Source of the DNA: CAIVSN01 sp036171455 | GTDB lineage: Bacteria > Patescibacteriota > Gracilibacteria > BD1-5 > UBA2023 | Assembly: GCA_036171455.1 (NCBI GenBank) | Contig: JAVHRB010000033.1 | Coordinates: forward strand, 1-15,163 | Length of the DNA: 15,163 nucleotides | Direction: 5' to 3' | Shown: piece by piece, positions 1 through 6,908 of the stretch | How positions within the stretch are numbered: position 1 is the first letter of the stretch | How the letters are laid out: each line of letters opens with the position of its first letter | The notes under the pieces: model-generated | Told to the model about the DNA's origin: nothing | The model's input: only the letters and a program-made list of their open reading frames with translations | The model's database searches: none | Made by a program: the position numbers and the translations under genes

Positions 1-101
1 TTATATCCTATCCTGAATTTGTGAGAAAGTTGCGTTTGGGGTTAGAATCCAGCATATTCAACCCCGCCAGTTATCCGGTAGATGATGATTCCGTCTGGTA
101 A
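1..101 (+). CDS. 3' end of an unrecognised protein (partial, truncated by window edge)
   Basis: An open frame runs from base 3 to a TAA at 99-101 and gives the last 32 residues of a protein. These include the stretch YPEFVRKLRLGLESS and end in DDDSVW. Gene status rests on three points: the frame is open from the window edge, its composition looks protein-like, and it ends about 60 bp before a perfect terminator palindrome. The frame holds no TGA. The tail loosely recalls the C-terminal end of TIM-barrel PEP-utilising enzymes (a PEF...GI-S-S--NP pattern), but 32 residues are too few to assign a family. Confidence 0.5.
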   Translation, partial: ISYPEFVRKLRLGLESSIFNPASYPVDDDSVW

Positions 102-162
102 TGGTTCATGATATCGGTTTTTTTTACTACCCCATTGTATCATACCGCCCTGATTTTACCAA

Positions 163-192
163 AAAATCGCCATTCGGCCGAATGGCGATTTT
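163..192. terminator. Perfect 30-bp palindrome, bidirectional intrinsic terminator
   Basis: The arms AAAATCGCCATTCGG and CCGAATGGCGATTTT are exact reverse complements with no loop interruption. The GC-rich stem is flanked by A-tracts on one side and T-tracts on the other, so it reads as a terminator on both strands. It lies between two convergent genes, one ending at 101 (+) and one ending at 214 (-), which fits a shared terminator. Confidence 0.85.
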
Positions 193-213
193 GAATGAGT
201 CCCGTACGAAAGA

Positions 214-405
214 TTATTTTTTCTTTGAGGATACCGCAGAGATACGAATTCCCGGAAACATGGAAAGGGTATTTGGAGTCTGGATAACATGCCCTACTTT
301 GGATTTAATACCTTCTTTAAATGGGCTGAGACCCTGACGTTTTTTTGCGATTTCCGTCTCTATTTCCCGCAAGGTGAAACCGATTTTCCACTGGTGATTG
401 TCCAT
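214..405 (-). CDS. Small basic protein of unknown function (63 aa)
   Basis: A 63-residue frame starts at ATG (405) and ends in TAA (214-216), so it is complete under the standard code or code 25. The protein is basic, starts MDNHQWKIGFTLREIE and ends in a KKK tail. I see no membrane segment, signal peptide or known motif. Three context signals support a real gene. A sigma70-type promoter (TTGCCT, 16-bp spacer, TATAAA) lies just upstream and gives a leader of about 10 nt. A perfect terminator follows about 20 bp after the stop. The overlapping forward frame at 101-337 has none of this. The small size and basic character would suit a nucleic-acid-binding protein, but that is only a guess. Confidence 0.6.
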   Translation of the reverse strand: MDNHQWKIGFTLREIETEIAKKRQGLSPFKEGIKSKVGHVIQTPNTLSMFPGIRISAVSSKKK

Positions 406-421
406 TTTTAATATAAATTTT

Positions 422-449
422 TTTATAGTAGAATTTGGATTAAAGGCAA
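422..449 (-). promoter_or_regulatory. Promoter for the 63-aa protein
   Basis: On the reverse strand, a -35 TTGCCT (444-449) and a -10 TATAAA (422-427) are separated by 16 bp. The predicted start near 415 leaves only about 10 nt before the ATG at 405. No Shine-Dalgarno is visible in that space. Confidence 0.6.
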
Positions 450-480
450 AAAACAGACAAAGGCAAATTTATTTTTAAAG

Positions 481-640
481 TTATACAAAATTAACGTAAA
501 TCGCAGCACTTCCCGCGAGCGTGACCGGGAGGATATATTTTCGTTTCCGAGCTTGTCCGGCGCGGTCTGGACCGAAGGAAAAGAAAACATATCCTCCCGA
601 GGCAGTGAGCAAATGGAGTTAAGTTAATTTGGTATTATAC
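481..640 (+). repeat. MITE-like inverted-repeat element, copy A (long form)
   Basis: The left arm (482-536) matches the reverse strand of copy B (11247-11301) at 53 of 55 positions. The right arm (613-640) matches copy B (11221-11248) at 26 of 28. The ends are imperfect inverted repeats built around TATAC and AAATTAAC/GTTAATTT. Unlike copy B, copy A carries about 76 extra bases (537-612). The 10-mer TTATACAAAA occurs at both edges (481-490 and 635-644), which may be a target duplication or part of the ends. No frame is present, so the element would be non-autonomous. Confidence 0.75.
527..598. repeat. Long hairpin inside element copy A
   Basis: GGGAGGATAT (527-536) pairs perfectly with ATATCCTCCC (589-598). 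Just inside, a TTTTCGTTTCC arm pairs with GGAAAAGAAAA with one mismatch, and GTCC pairs with GGAC nearer the loop. The result is a nested stem of about 72 bases. Most of it lies in the segment that copy B lacks. Confidence 0.7.
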
Positions 641-741
641 AAAACATCGAGATATCAACAGCTATCAATAGAGGATCGACGTGCATCCTAAAAGGTGCCA
701 ATGGGGCAAATATGGAGAAACTTCGTGGATACTCTTTTCGA

Positions 742-1632
742 CTATCCGTCTTTCAGATAGAAGCCTAGTCCTACGAGCACACAGAGGAGGAGATTGATTC
801 CCCATTCCTTCGCGCTATTTTTCTCACCCAGAAACAGTCGGCCGAAAATTAAAGTCGTAATATTTCCGAGCATTCCGAGGAGCGTGGTAACTACCGGTCC
901 AAGGCTTCCAATGAGGAAAAAATAAATGTACCTAGTGGTATTGAATATGATTCCATCTATGGTTCGGTATCAGTAGAACTGGCGTGTGCCGAGCCGGACT
1001 TCTCCAAGCGTACCCATGAGCGTCATTGCGATGATGGCTGAAGCAGTAGCGGAAAAAGAGCTGATAACGAAATATCCCACATTTCCGATTTTCCCAACCA
1101 TCCAGACGATGACGAGCGATTGGACGCCTCCGACGAGATAGGTCGTTACGATGGGTTTCCAATTCTTTGGAGCATGAAATCCCCCACCATCGAAAAATTG
1201 TGTCCAAAAGAGTATTGCACCACAGAGAATAGCAATCCCAAGGGTGGTAATCGAAGTTTTCCCATACAAGAAAAACCCTGAAATAATGGTGAGAATGGTG
1301 GCGATATTCCCAAAAATCTGGAGTGTTGAAAGTTTTTCGTTTCGATTGAGTGACATAATCCGGTTTCCGTTGTGGTACATACTGAAACTCAGAGCTAAAA
1401 ATACGGGTAATACGATCCAATCAAAATTGAATTTCCAAAAAACTTCTCCAAAAACTATCAATACAATGGACATTAATGTTCCAATCCAATTTCCGAACAG
1501 TACAAATGAACTCCGACTGTGGGGCCATAGAGCAATGGCCTTGCGATAGAATATTGTGGAAGTACTTCCCATGAGGGCGGAGAGAATTCAGAGTCCGCTT
1601 CCTCCGGTAAATAGCGTTGCGAGCAAGCCCAT
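742..1632 (-). CDS. EamA/DMT-superfamily-like permease (296 aa, two TGA-Gly codons)
   Basis: In code 25 one frame runs from ATG at 1632 to TAG at 742-744, with in-frame TGA at 1588-1590 (Gly15) and 970-972 (Gly221). A standard-code reader sees only the middle 200 residues. The protein is almost entirely hydrophobic, with about nine or ten predicted membrane helices. The length near 300 and the ending FLGEKNSAKEWGINLLL followed by a final helix resemble EamA-type drug/metabolite transporters, where a conserved Glu-Lys precedes the last helix. The substrate cannot be deduced. The start lies one base after the gatA stop (TAA-T-ATG), which argues for co-transcription and translational coupling with gatA. 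The family call is by overall pattern only; another ten-TM permease family is possible. Confidence 0.75.
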
Positions 1633-1633
1633 A

Positions 1634-3079
1634 TTAAATTTTTGGAGGAGTATTGTTCATTTCTGCTGCTATCGATTGTTCGAGGATATGGGCGACCATG
1701 AAGAGTTTTTCTTCTTGAAGGTGATCGGCGAGTATATGGAGACCAACGGGGAGTGCAACTGAATCTCCAGAGTGGTCTTCGGGTTTGGCAAAACCTACGG
1801 GAAGTGAGAGTCCGGGGATTCCAGCGAGACTTGGAGGGACGGTATAAATATCGGCGAGGTACATCTTGAGAGGATCTGCGACTTTTTCACCGATTTTCCA
1901 GGCGACTGTAGGAACGACTGGACCGACGATGACATCGACTTTTTTGAATGCTTGTGTGAAATCATCGCGAATCAACTCTCGGACTCGGGAAGCTTTCTTG
2001 TAATACGCGTCATAGAATCCGCTTGAAAGTACAAATGATCCGAGCATTATGCGTCGAGTAGGTTCAGGGCCGAAGCCTTCGGCCCGGTTTTTTACGATAT
2101 CCGATCCATCCCCGGAAATATGCCCGAATCGAACCCCGTCGTAGCGGGCAAGATTGGTACTGGCTTCTGCAGCCATAATCACATAGTAGACCGCGATACC
2201 ATATTCAGAATTCGGTAGGGTAATATCGACGATTTCTGCTCCGAGTTTCTTCATTTGAGCAATGGCTTTTTGTATCTGCTCGCGAACTCCAGCATCGAGA
2301 CCTTCCCGAAAGTATTCCTTTGGGACTCCTACACGTACACCTTTGAGATTCTGACGGTCCCAAATACTTGGGTCGATGGTGGTCGGTGCGACAAGGGAGG
2401 TAGAATCCATTGGATCATTCCCTGCCATGACTTCATATAGAGTTGCCGCGTCTCGGACATTATGAGTGAAAGTTCCAGGACAATCGAGAGAACTCGCCAT
2501 AGCAATAACTCCGAATCGACTGTTCCGTCCGTAGGTTGGTTTGAACCCGACAATGCCGCAAAGGCTTGCCGGCGTGCGTACAGAACCTCCAGTATCCGTT
2601 CCGAGACTCGCGGGTACCATTCTTGCAGCTACTGCGACCGCAGAACCAGAACTGGATCCTCCGGGCACTCGGTCGAGTGCCCAAGGATTGCGGGAGAATC
2701 CGTACGCGCAGTTTTCTCCGCTCGATCCCATGGCGAATTCATCCATATGACAGGTTCCGAGGCTTATAGCCCCAGAGTCGTTCAACCGGTTTACGACGGT
2801 GCAGGTATACGGAGGGGTGAAATTTTCGAGGATTTTTGATCCCGCACTGGTGCGAATTCCCGTTTGGCAGAACACTTCTTTGATACCGAGAGGAATACCG
2901 GCAAGGGAGCCTTTTCCTGTCAAGGGAATCGAAGAATCTGCAATCGTTGCAAAAGCATTGAGCTTCGGATTGAGTTCCTCCGTTCGTTTTTTGAAATGGG
3001 AAAATACGTCGGCTGGAGTGATTTTTCCGCTGGAAATTTGTTCTTGGATTTGGAGAATCGAGAGTTCGTGCAAGTTCAT
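1634..3079 (-). CDS. gatA: Glu-tRNA(Gln)/Asp-tRNA(Asn) amidotransferase subunit A
   Basis: This is the glutaminase subunit of the GatCAB complex. It frees ammonia from glutamine to amidate mischarged Glu-tRNA(Gln) or Asp-tRNA(Asn), in species that lack GlnRS and/or AsnRS. At 481 aa it has family length. The amidase signature is clear: catalytic Lys67 in GIPLGIKE, the cis-Ser142 in GGSSSGSA, and nucleophile Ser166 in DTGGSVR. The Lys-Ser-Ser spacing equals that of characterised GatA proteins. The frame has no TGA and ends in TAA. gatB and gatC are not visible in this window, so the genes are dispersed. It is followed at once by the EamA-like permease and preceded by small reading frames. The start has no Shine-Dalgarno. 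Confidence 0.96.
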   Translation of the reverse strand: MNLHELSILQIQEQISSGKITPADVFSHFKKRTEELNPKLNAFATIADSSIPLTGKGSLAGIPLGIKEVFCQTGIRTSAGSKILENFTPPYTCTVVNRLNDSGAISLGTCHMDEFAMGSSGENCAYGFSRNPWALDRVPGGSSSGSAVAVAARMVPASLGTDTGGSVRTPASLCGIVGFKPTYGRNSRFGVIAMASSLDCPGTFTHNVRDAATLYEVMAGNDPMDSTSLVAPTTIDPSIWDRQNLKGVRVGVPKEYFREGLDAGVREQIQKAIAQMKKLGAEIVDITLPNSEYGIAVYYVIMAAEASTNLARYDGVRFGHISGDGSDIVKNRAEGFGPEPTRRIMLGSFVLSSGFYDAYYKKASRVRELIRDDFTQAFKKVDVIVGPVVPTVAWKIGEKVADPLKMYLADIYTVPPSLAGIPGLSLPVGFAKPEDHSGDSVALPVGLHILADHLQEEKLFMVAHILEQSIAAEMNNTPPKI

Positions 3080-3117
3080 AGGCGGTGGTTACGATTGAAA
3101 AACGAGAGTATATTCGA

Positions 3118-3324
3118 TTATCGAATGGCTTCAATAGGAATTTTTATAAGGAGATGTTGTTCGGTGTTCGCTTTCAAAAAATCGAGCTGATTGAGAAAAA
3201 CTTTGGAAGTGTAATTGTATCAAGGGAATTCCCATAGGAGGAGAACATGAGGTTTTTCATATGTGGGGAAATTTATATACGAGAAAGTGAATCAATTCGA
3301 ACTATTTGTGCTTGATAGATTCAT
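3118..3324 (-). CDS. Possible 68-aa protein upstream of gatA (two TGA-Gly codons)
   Basis: In code 25 a frame runs from ATG at 3324 to TAA at 3118-3120, with TGA at 3292-3294 (Gly11) and 3220-3222 (Gly35). It includes HVLLLWEFPGYNYTSKVFL and ends IKIPIEAIR. Codon choice resembles the neighbouring genes (CTC for Leu, CGA for Arg, many AAA/GAA). The stop is 38 bp before gatA on the same strand, the place where gatC often lies, but the sequence does not resemble GatC. A competing frame in another phase starts at the ATG near 3261 (MKNLMFSSYG) and is nearly as plausible, so the phase is uncertain. No known domain is seen. The frame is broken in the standard code, which would hide it from most annotation. 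Confidence 0.4.
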
Positions 3325-3339
3325 GTTTTATTCATGAAA

Positions 3340-3366
3340 AAGGCTCCGTTTTTGCAACGGAGCCTT
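3340..3366 (-). terminator. Intrinsic terminator after the 87-aa gene
   Basis: An 11-bp perfect stem AAGGCTCCGTT / AACGGAGCCTT closes a 5-nt loop. Read on the reverse strand the stem runs into TTTTT, which fits termination of the gene ending at 3444. On the forward strand there is no T-tract after the stem. Confidence 0.75.
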
Positions 3367-3443
3367 CTGTATTTAGAGATTACCTAAACAGTGATTACTG
3401 TGATTGTAACACTATGTCCTAGTATATTTATATTTTTATTGGC

Positions 3444-3707
3444 CTAGAATGAATGTGACAGTCACAATAATCCTAAATACGGGTTCTTTCTCAAGTAAAA
3501 CACTCGGTTCCTCATGTAGAAGTAGCACCAAACATATGGTTCCACTGCATTTGGTTCAAGTTTGCTGATGTCCGGGCGATGTGTTGGAAAACGAATTTTC
3601 CATACATCTTTGATATGAATCAGAGCTTCCGGTTTGGAAAATCCTAGGTCCGCATCGTTTACCGAAGTTTCAGGTGTCGCCGTCAAAAGTTTTTGGTTTT
3701 TTAGCAT
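3444..3707 (-). CDS. Small protein of unknown function (87 aa) with a strong Shine-Dalgarno
   Basis: The frame runs from ATG at 3707 through one in-frame TGA (3462-3464, Gly82) to TAG at 3444-3446. The protein is 87 aa and starts MLKNQKLLTATPETSV. It has an aromatic- and Tyr/Arg-rich second half (VWCYFYMRNRVFYLRKNPY) and no clear signal or membrane helix. I recognise no family. Its expression signals are unusually complete for this window: a TTGACT / 16 bp / TATTAG promoter, a GGAGG ribosome-binding site 7 nt before the ATG, and a terminator at 3340-3366. It is divergent from the exonuclease gene. A start further upstream in another phase is contradicted by the placement of the Shine-Dalgarno. 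Confidence 0.6.
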
Positions 3708-3743
3708 AGTAAGCCTCCTTTTTTGTTGTACTAGCCGAGTTGG

Positions 3744-3771
3744 CTAATAGGGAAGGATCGGGGAAAGTCAA
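3744..3771 (-). promoter_or_regulatory. Promoter of the 87-aa gene with overlapping dyad
   Basis: On the reverse strand, TTGACT (3766-3771) and TATTAG (3744-3749) are separated by 16 bp. The -10 overlaps an inverted repeat TAGCC-gagtt-GGCTA (3732-3746), which covers the predicted start site and would suit an operator. The GGAGG ribosome-binding site follows at about 3715-3719. Confidence 0.6.
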
Positions 3772-3861
3772 GAAATTCTCCATAGAAAGGTTTTCTTGTT
3801 TCCCCCTTCCCAACGCTTCAATTTTCCATATAGTTTCCCCACTTACCATTTTTGACCAATT

Positions 3862-4629
3862 ATGAAATTCATCTCTTGGAACGTCAACGGAATCCGAGCC
3901 TGTGCCAAAAAAGGCTTTCTTGACTATTTGCAGATAGAAAATCCTGATATCATTGGGCTTCAGGAAGTCAAAGCTAAAGAAGATCAAAACCCGATTCTCG
4001 CCGAATTGAACGACCTCGGATACGAGGTTTATTGGCACGGCGCGGATCGACCCGGGTATTCTGGTACGGCAGTTTTTACCAAGAAAATTCCGCTGAACGT
4101 AGAGCTTGGACTCGATGGAGCTATTGATACGGACAACGAGGGGCGAGTTCTAACACTCGAATTTCCAGATTTCTATTTCACGACGGTGTACACTCCGAAT
4201 GCAAAGCCAGATCTCGCGAGATTGCCATATCGACAGCGATGGGATAGGGTATTCCATGAACATATGAAAATGCTTGAAACAAAGAAACCTGTGATTTTTT
4301 GTGGGGACCTCAATGTGGCTCATCAGGATATCGACCTCAAAAATCCCAAAGCAAACCACGGAAATGCTGGATTTACCGATGAGGAACGTGCGGGATTTCA
4401 GACGTTCGTGGATCACGGGTTCGTGGATACGTTCCGGCATTTTTATCCGGACATGCCCGAGGCGTATACCTGGTGGTCAAATTTTGGTGGAGCCCGATCT
4501 CGGAACGTGGGTTGGAGAATCGATTACCACATGGTTTCGGGAATTCTGGTGCCATCGCTCCGGAACGCGTTTATTCGTCCAGAAATCCTGGGATCCGATC
4601 ATTGTCCGGTCGGGGTGGAAATCGGGTAG
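3862..4629 (+). CDS. xth: Exodeoxyribonuclease III-family AP endonuclease
   Basis: This is an Mg-dependent AP endonuclease/3'-5' exonuclease of the endonuclease-exonuclease-phosphatase fold, which cuts DNA at abasic sites during base excision repair. The 255 residues match family length. Catalytic positions are all present: Asn7 in SWNVNGIRA, Glu35 in GLQEVKA, the YTPNA segment, Asp149 and Asn151 in GDLNVAHQDID, the GWRIDYH segment, and Asp246-His247 in SDHCPVG. It has no in-frame TGA and ends in TAG. The start is set by the conserved N-terminus. A TATAGT -10-like sequence lies at 3829-3834, but I find no convincing -35. It may be cotranscribed with the redox protein 37 bp downstream. Its symbol in other genomes is xth or exoA. 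Confidence 0.95.
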   Translation: MKFISWNVNGIRACAKKGFLDYLQIENPDIIGLQEVKAKEDQNPILAELNDLGYEVYWHGADRPGYSGTAVFTKKIPLNVELGLDGAIDTDNEGRVLTLEFPDFYFTTVYTPNAKPDLARLPYRQRWDRVFHEHMKMLETKKPVIFCGDLNVAHQDIDLKNPKANHGNAGFTDEERAGFQTFVDHGFVDTFRHFYPDMPEAYTWWSNFGGARSRNVGWRIDYHMVSGILVPSLRNAFIRPEILGSDHCPVGVEIG

Positions 4630-4666
4630 GAGAAACTACCATTTTTTATTTCCTATCTTTACGTAT

Positions 4667-6001
4667 ATGAGTCGATTATTTTTATGAATTTTAGTCTTGA
4701 TATTTACTTCCCAAAGCGTTTTTGCTTTGGTGGCAGCATCGAAACCGGAAGTATCTTCCCCAAGGGCGTTTGAACGGGCAGTTCCCGCCCCGCTTCCTCA
4801 GAATTCCAAAGGGGGTGATATTATTCAAGTCCCCGTTCCCACGGAGAAGATTCTGGAATTTTCCATATTTTCCCGCCAGGACTGTTCTCATTGTATTGCG
4901 CTTGAAAAATTCCTCTCTTCTACTTACAGTTCTGGATCCATCCGACCGAAGTATTATCGGCTTGAAGATGCGAAAAATCGAACGCTTTTCGATAAATTTA
5001 CCAACGAGAAGGGTTTGAGTAAGGCGACCCCGATTCTCCTTGTTGGAAATGTTGTCATTGAAGGATTCCAAGATGCCGATACGACCGGCCGCATGATTGC
5101 GGAAGCCGTTGCGAATATGGACAAAAGCTCGTATTTTGAGAATGTCGTCTCAAATGTTGTCACCACCAAAGGTGGCGAATCCTGTGAGGATGGTGGAAAT
5201 TGTCTGATTCCCAAATCTACCAAAGCCGATGTGACCGTTACCGGCGGAGTCTATGTCAAAATTCCCTGGATGGGAACCATCAATCTCAAGGACTATTCCT
5301 TGATTTTCCTCGCGATGCTGCTCGGGTTCGTAGATGGATTTAATCCTTGTGCTATGTGGGTTTTAGTGGTATTTCTCACGATTTTGGCACAGACGGGTTC
5401 TCGAAAAAAGATGTTCCAAATAGCCGGGATTTTCGTTTTGGCAGAAGCAATTATGTATTATGCCATTTTGAACGTTTGGTATAAGACTTGGGATTTCGTG
5501 CAACTCGACCATATCGTTACGCCGATTATCGGAGTTATTTCTATTGGTGCCGGGATATTTTTCCTCTATGAATTCTTTACGAACAAAGACGGGGAATGTA
5601 CGATTACCAGTATGAGCCAAAAGAAAAAGCTCACGGAAAAAATCAGAAATATCGTAAATGCTCCAATGTCAATCGGGATATTCTTGGCAACTATTGGAGT
5701 AGCATTTTCCGTAAATGTCATCGAATTTGCGTGTTCCGTAGGAATTCCCCAGGCATTCACCAAACTGCTCGAAATGAGTTCCATTGGATTTGCTGGAAAA
5801 CAGTTCTATATCAGCCTTTACACATTTTTCTACATGATCGATGATTTTGTAGTATTTGGTATCGCATTATATGCATTTCAATATCTTGGACTCACAACGA
5901 AGTATACGAGATACTGTCTGATTATCGGAGGAACTATCATGCTGATACTTGGGTATTTCTTTTTGTTTGATCCAGCGGTATTGAAAATGTTGGTAGCATA
6001 G
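4667..6001 (+). CDS. Exported thioredoxin-fold domain fused to CcdA/DsbD-type membrane domain
   Basis: The code-25 start is ATG at 4667. TGA at 4685-4687 (Gly7) lies inside a signal peptide, MSRLFLGILVLIF...SVFA, that standard-code translation loses. The 444-aa protein has two parts. Residues ~50-150 form a thioredoxin/glutaredoxin-like domain with a redox motif Cys73-Ser-His-Cys76 and a cis-Pro segment (ATPILLVG). After a Cys-containing linker, six or so membrane helices follow, with Cys228 in GFNPCAMW and Cys356 in EFACSVGIP, the pair expected in CcdA/DsbD-type electron carriers. By family knowledge it would move reducing equivalents across the membrane to extracytoplasmic thiols. The domain order (soluble domain first, membrane domain second) and the single fused chain are notable. 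The stop is TAG? No: the gene ends TAG-free in TAG/TAA sense, with its terminal codon at 5999-6001 (TAG). Confidence 0.88.
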
Positions 6002-6080
6002 TGTTCGTATATTTTTCTAGAAGTTCGAGAATTTGGTAGAGGCTGATACGAAAAACGAATCATGAATTTAAAAAAAATTT

Positions 6081-6108
6081 TTGACAAAAACCTAACTCTC
6101 TCTATTAT
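6081..6108 (+). promoter_or_regulatory. Near-consensus promoter of rpmF
   Basis: TTGACA (6081-6086) and TATTAT (6103-6108) are separated by 16 bp, the best sigma70-type match in the window. The predicted start near 6115 gives a leader of about 17 nt before the ATG at 6132, without a Shine-Dalgarno. Confidence 0.8.
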
Positions 6109-6131
6109 TTCGCCATTCTTTTCTCAATATT

Positions 6132-6368
6132 ATGACTTTTTCACCTCCTAAAAAAGCCTCAAAGGTACAAACTGGACAACGCCATGGTAAATGGCTCTTT
6201 GAAAAGGTCCGTAAAGTAAAAAATTCCGTAGTCCTCCAATACGATGAGGCAGGAAACGCTACTGGACTCGCTCATTTCGCTTCTCCCGTTACCGGACAGT
6301 ACCGAGGTCGCCAAGTTATCAAAAAGGCAAAAACCAAAACTGATAAAATTACTACCGTTCGAGCGTAA
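6132..6368 (+). CDS. rpmF: Large ribosomal subunit protein bL32 (zinc-free type)
   Basis: A 78-aa basic protein ends in TAA. Its C-terminal half (LAHFASPVTGQYRGRQVIKK) matches the bL32 ending in which H...G-YYRGR-VI-K is conserved, as in the E. coli protein. The N-terminal part has the usual Lys/Arg/Ser-rich stretch, though it is less arginine-rich than normal. The two CxxC pairs that bind zinc in many bL32 proteins are absent. It heads an RNA-related cluster (nusB, rnc) behind a near-consensus promoter, and an intrinsic terminator or attenuator follows at once. The family call rests on the C-terminal motif, size and context. Confidence 0.8.
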   Translation: MTFSPPKKASKVQTGQRHGKWLFEKVRKVKNSVVLQYDEAGNATGLAHFASPVTGQYRGRQVIKKAKTKTDKITTVRA

Positions 6369-6373
6369 CAACA

Positions 6374-6397
6374 GGCCAGCGCAAGCTGGCTTTTCTT
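6374..6397 (+). terminator. Terminator or attenuator between rpmF and nusB
   Basis: The stem GCCAGC / GCTGGC (6375-6390) is closed by a GCAA tetraloop of the stable GNRA type and followed by TTTTCTT. It starts 7 nt after the rpmF stop. The short stem suggests partial termination, so rpmF would be made in excess over nusB and rnc. A TATACT hexamer at 6397-6402 could serve a separate nusB promoter, but no good -35 is seen. Confidence 0.75.
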
Positions 6398-6434
6398 ATA
6401 CTGCTTTCCCTGTTCCTTACCTTCTTCTTTGATC

Positions 6435-6899
6435 ATGAGAAAGCTTACTCGTCGCGAAATCCGTGAGTTCCTGCTCCAATCGTTGTATGCGAAATCTATT
6501 CTCGGCGAAGGATATGATGCTATGGAATTCGCTACGAGCTATTATTCCAGTCCGGTTGTTCAGGCATTTTCCGATGCGTATTATACCGAAGCTTTCGATG
6601 GAATTCAGAGGGAAGAGGGGGTTTTGTTACAAATTGTCGCACAGTACGCGCCCAAATTTGATGCGGATATTATGCCGATTATCAATATCCTTCCGATTTT
6701 CATCGCCGCGTACGAAATGCTGTACCTCAAATGTGACCAGGTTCCAGAAAAAGTTTCTATTAATGAGGCAGTAGAACTCGCGAAACGATTTTCTGACGAT
6801 GGGGCACGGGAGATGATTAACGGAGTATTGAACAAACTCAAAGATGAGAAATCCACGGTCCTGGATACCATCGTTCCCCGGACAAAATTATTTTTTTAA
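6435..6899 (+). CDS. nusB: Transcription antitermination protein NusB
   Basis: NusB is an all-helical RNA-binding factor that pairs with S10/NusE at boxA of rRNA leaders. The 154-aa protein has the family's N-terminal RR-R---LQSLYA pattern (RREIREFLLQSLYA) and the conserved C-terminal block SINEAVELAKRFS followed by the NGVLNKL motif. I chose ATG 6435 because the upstream TTG (6429) is only two codons away and the N-terminal Arg-rich helix begins right after the ATG. It ends in TAA, and rnc follows 9 bp later. No in-frame TGA is present. Confidence 0.88.
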   Translation: MRKLTRREIREFLLQSLYAKSILGEGYDAMEFATSYYSSPVVQAFSDAYYTEAFDGIQREEGVLLQIVAQYAPKFDADIMPIINILPIFIAAYEMLYLKCDQVPEKVSINEAVELAKRFSDDGAREMINGVLNKLKDEKSTVLDTIVPRTKLFF

Positions 6900-6908
6900 T
6901 TTTTGAAT

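Larger units (their letters stand above)
406..741. other. 336-bp intergenic region between two reverse-strand genes
   Basis: No protein-coding frame is supported here in code 11 or code 25. The region holds the promoter of the 63-aa gene (422-449) and inverted-repeat element copy A (481-640). The remaining 100 bp (641-741), just downstream of the EamA permease stop, carries no T-tailed intrinsic terminator that I can recognise. Confidence 0.6.

Noticed and set aside
101..337. Forward 78-aa frame
   Set aside because: It runs through the perfect terminator palindrome and overlaps the reverse gene at 214-405, which has its own promoter.
932..1420. Reverse 162-aa frame
   Set aside because: Shadow of the EamA-like permease in another phase, with poor composition.
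3670..4038. Reverse 122-aa frame overlapping the exonuclease start
   Set aside because: It overlaps a firm gene on the other strand and ends at a TGA that is not a stop here. The Shine-Dalgarno supports the other phase at 3707.
6004..6052. TTCGTAT...ATACGAA inverted repeat after the thioredoxin/CcdA gene
   Set aside because: Only 7 bp with a 35-nt gap and no T-tract, so it is too weak to call a terminator.
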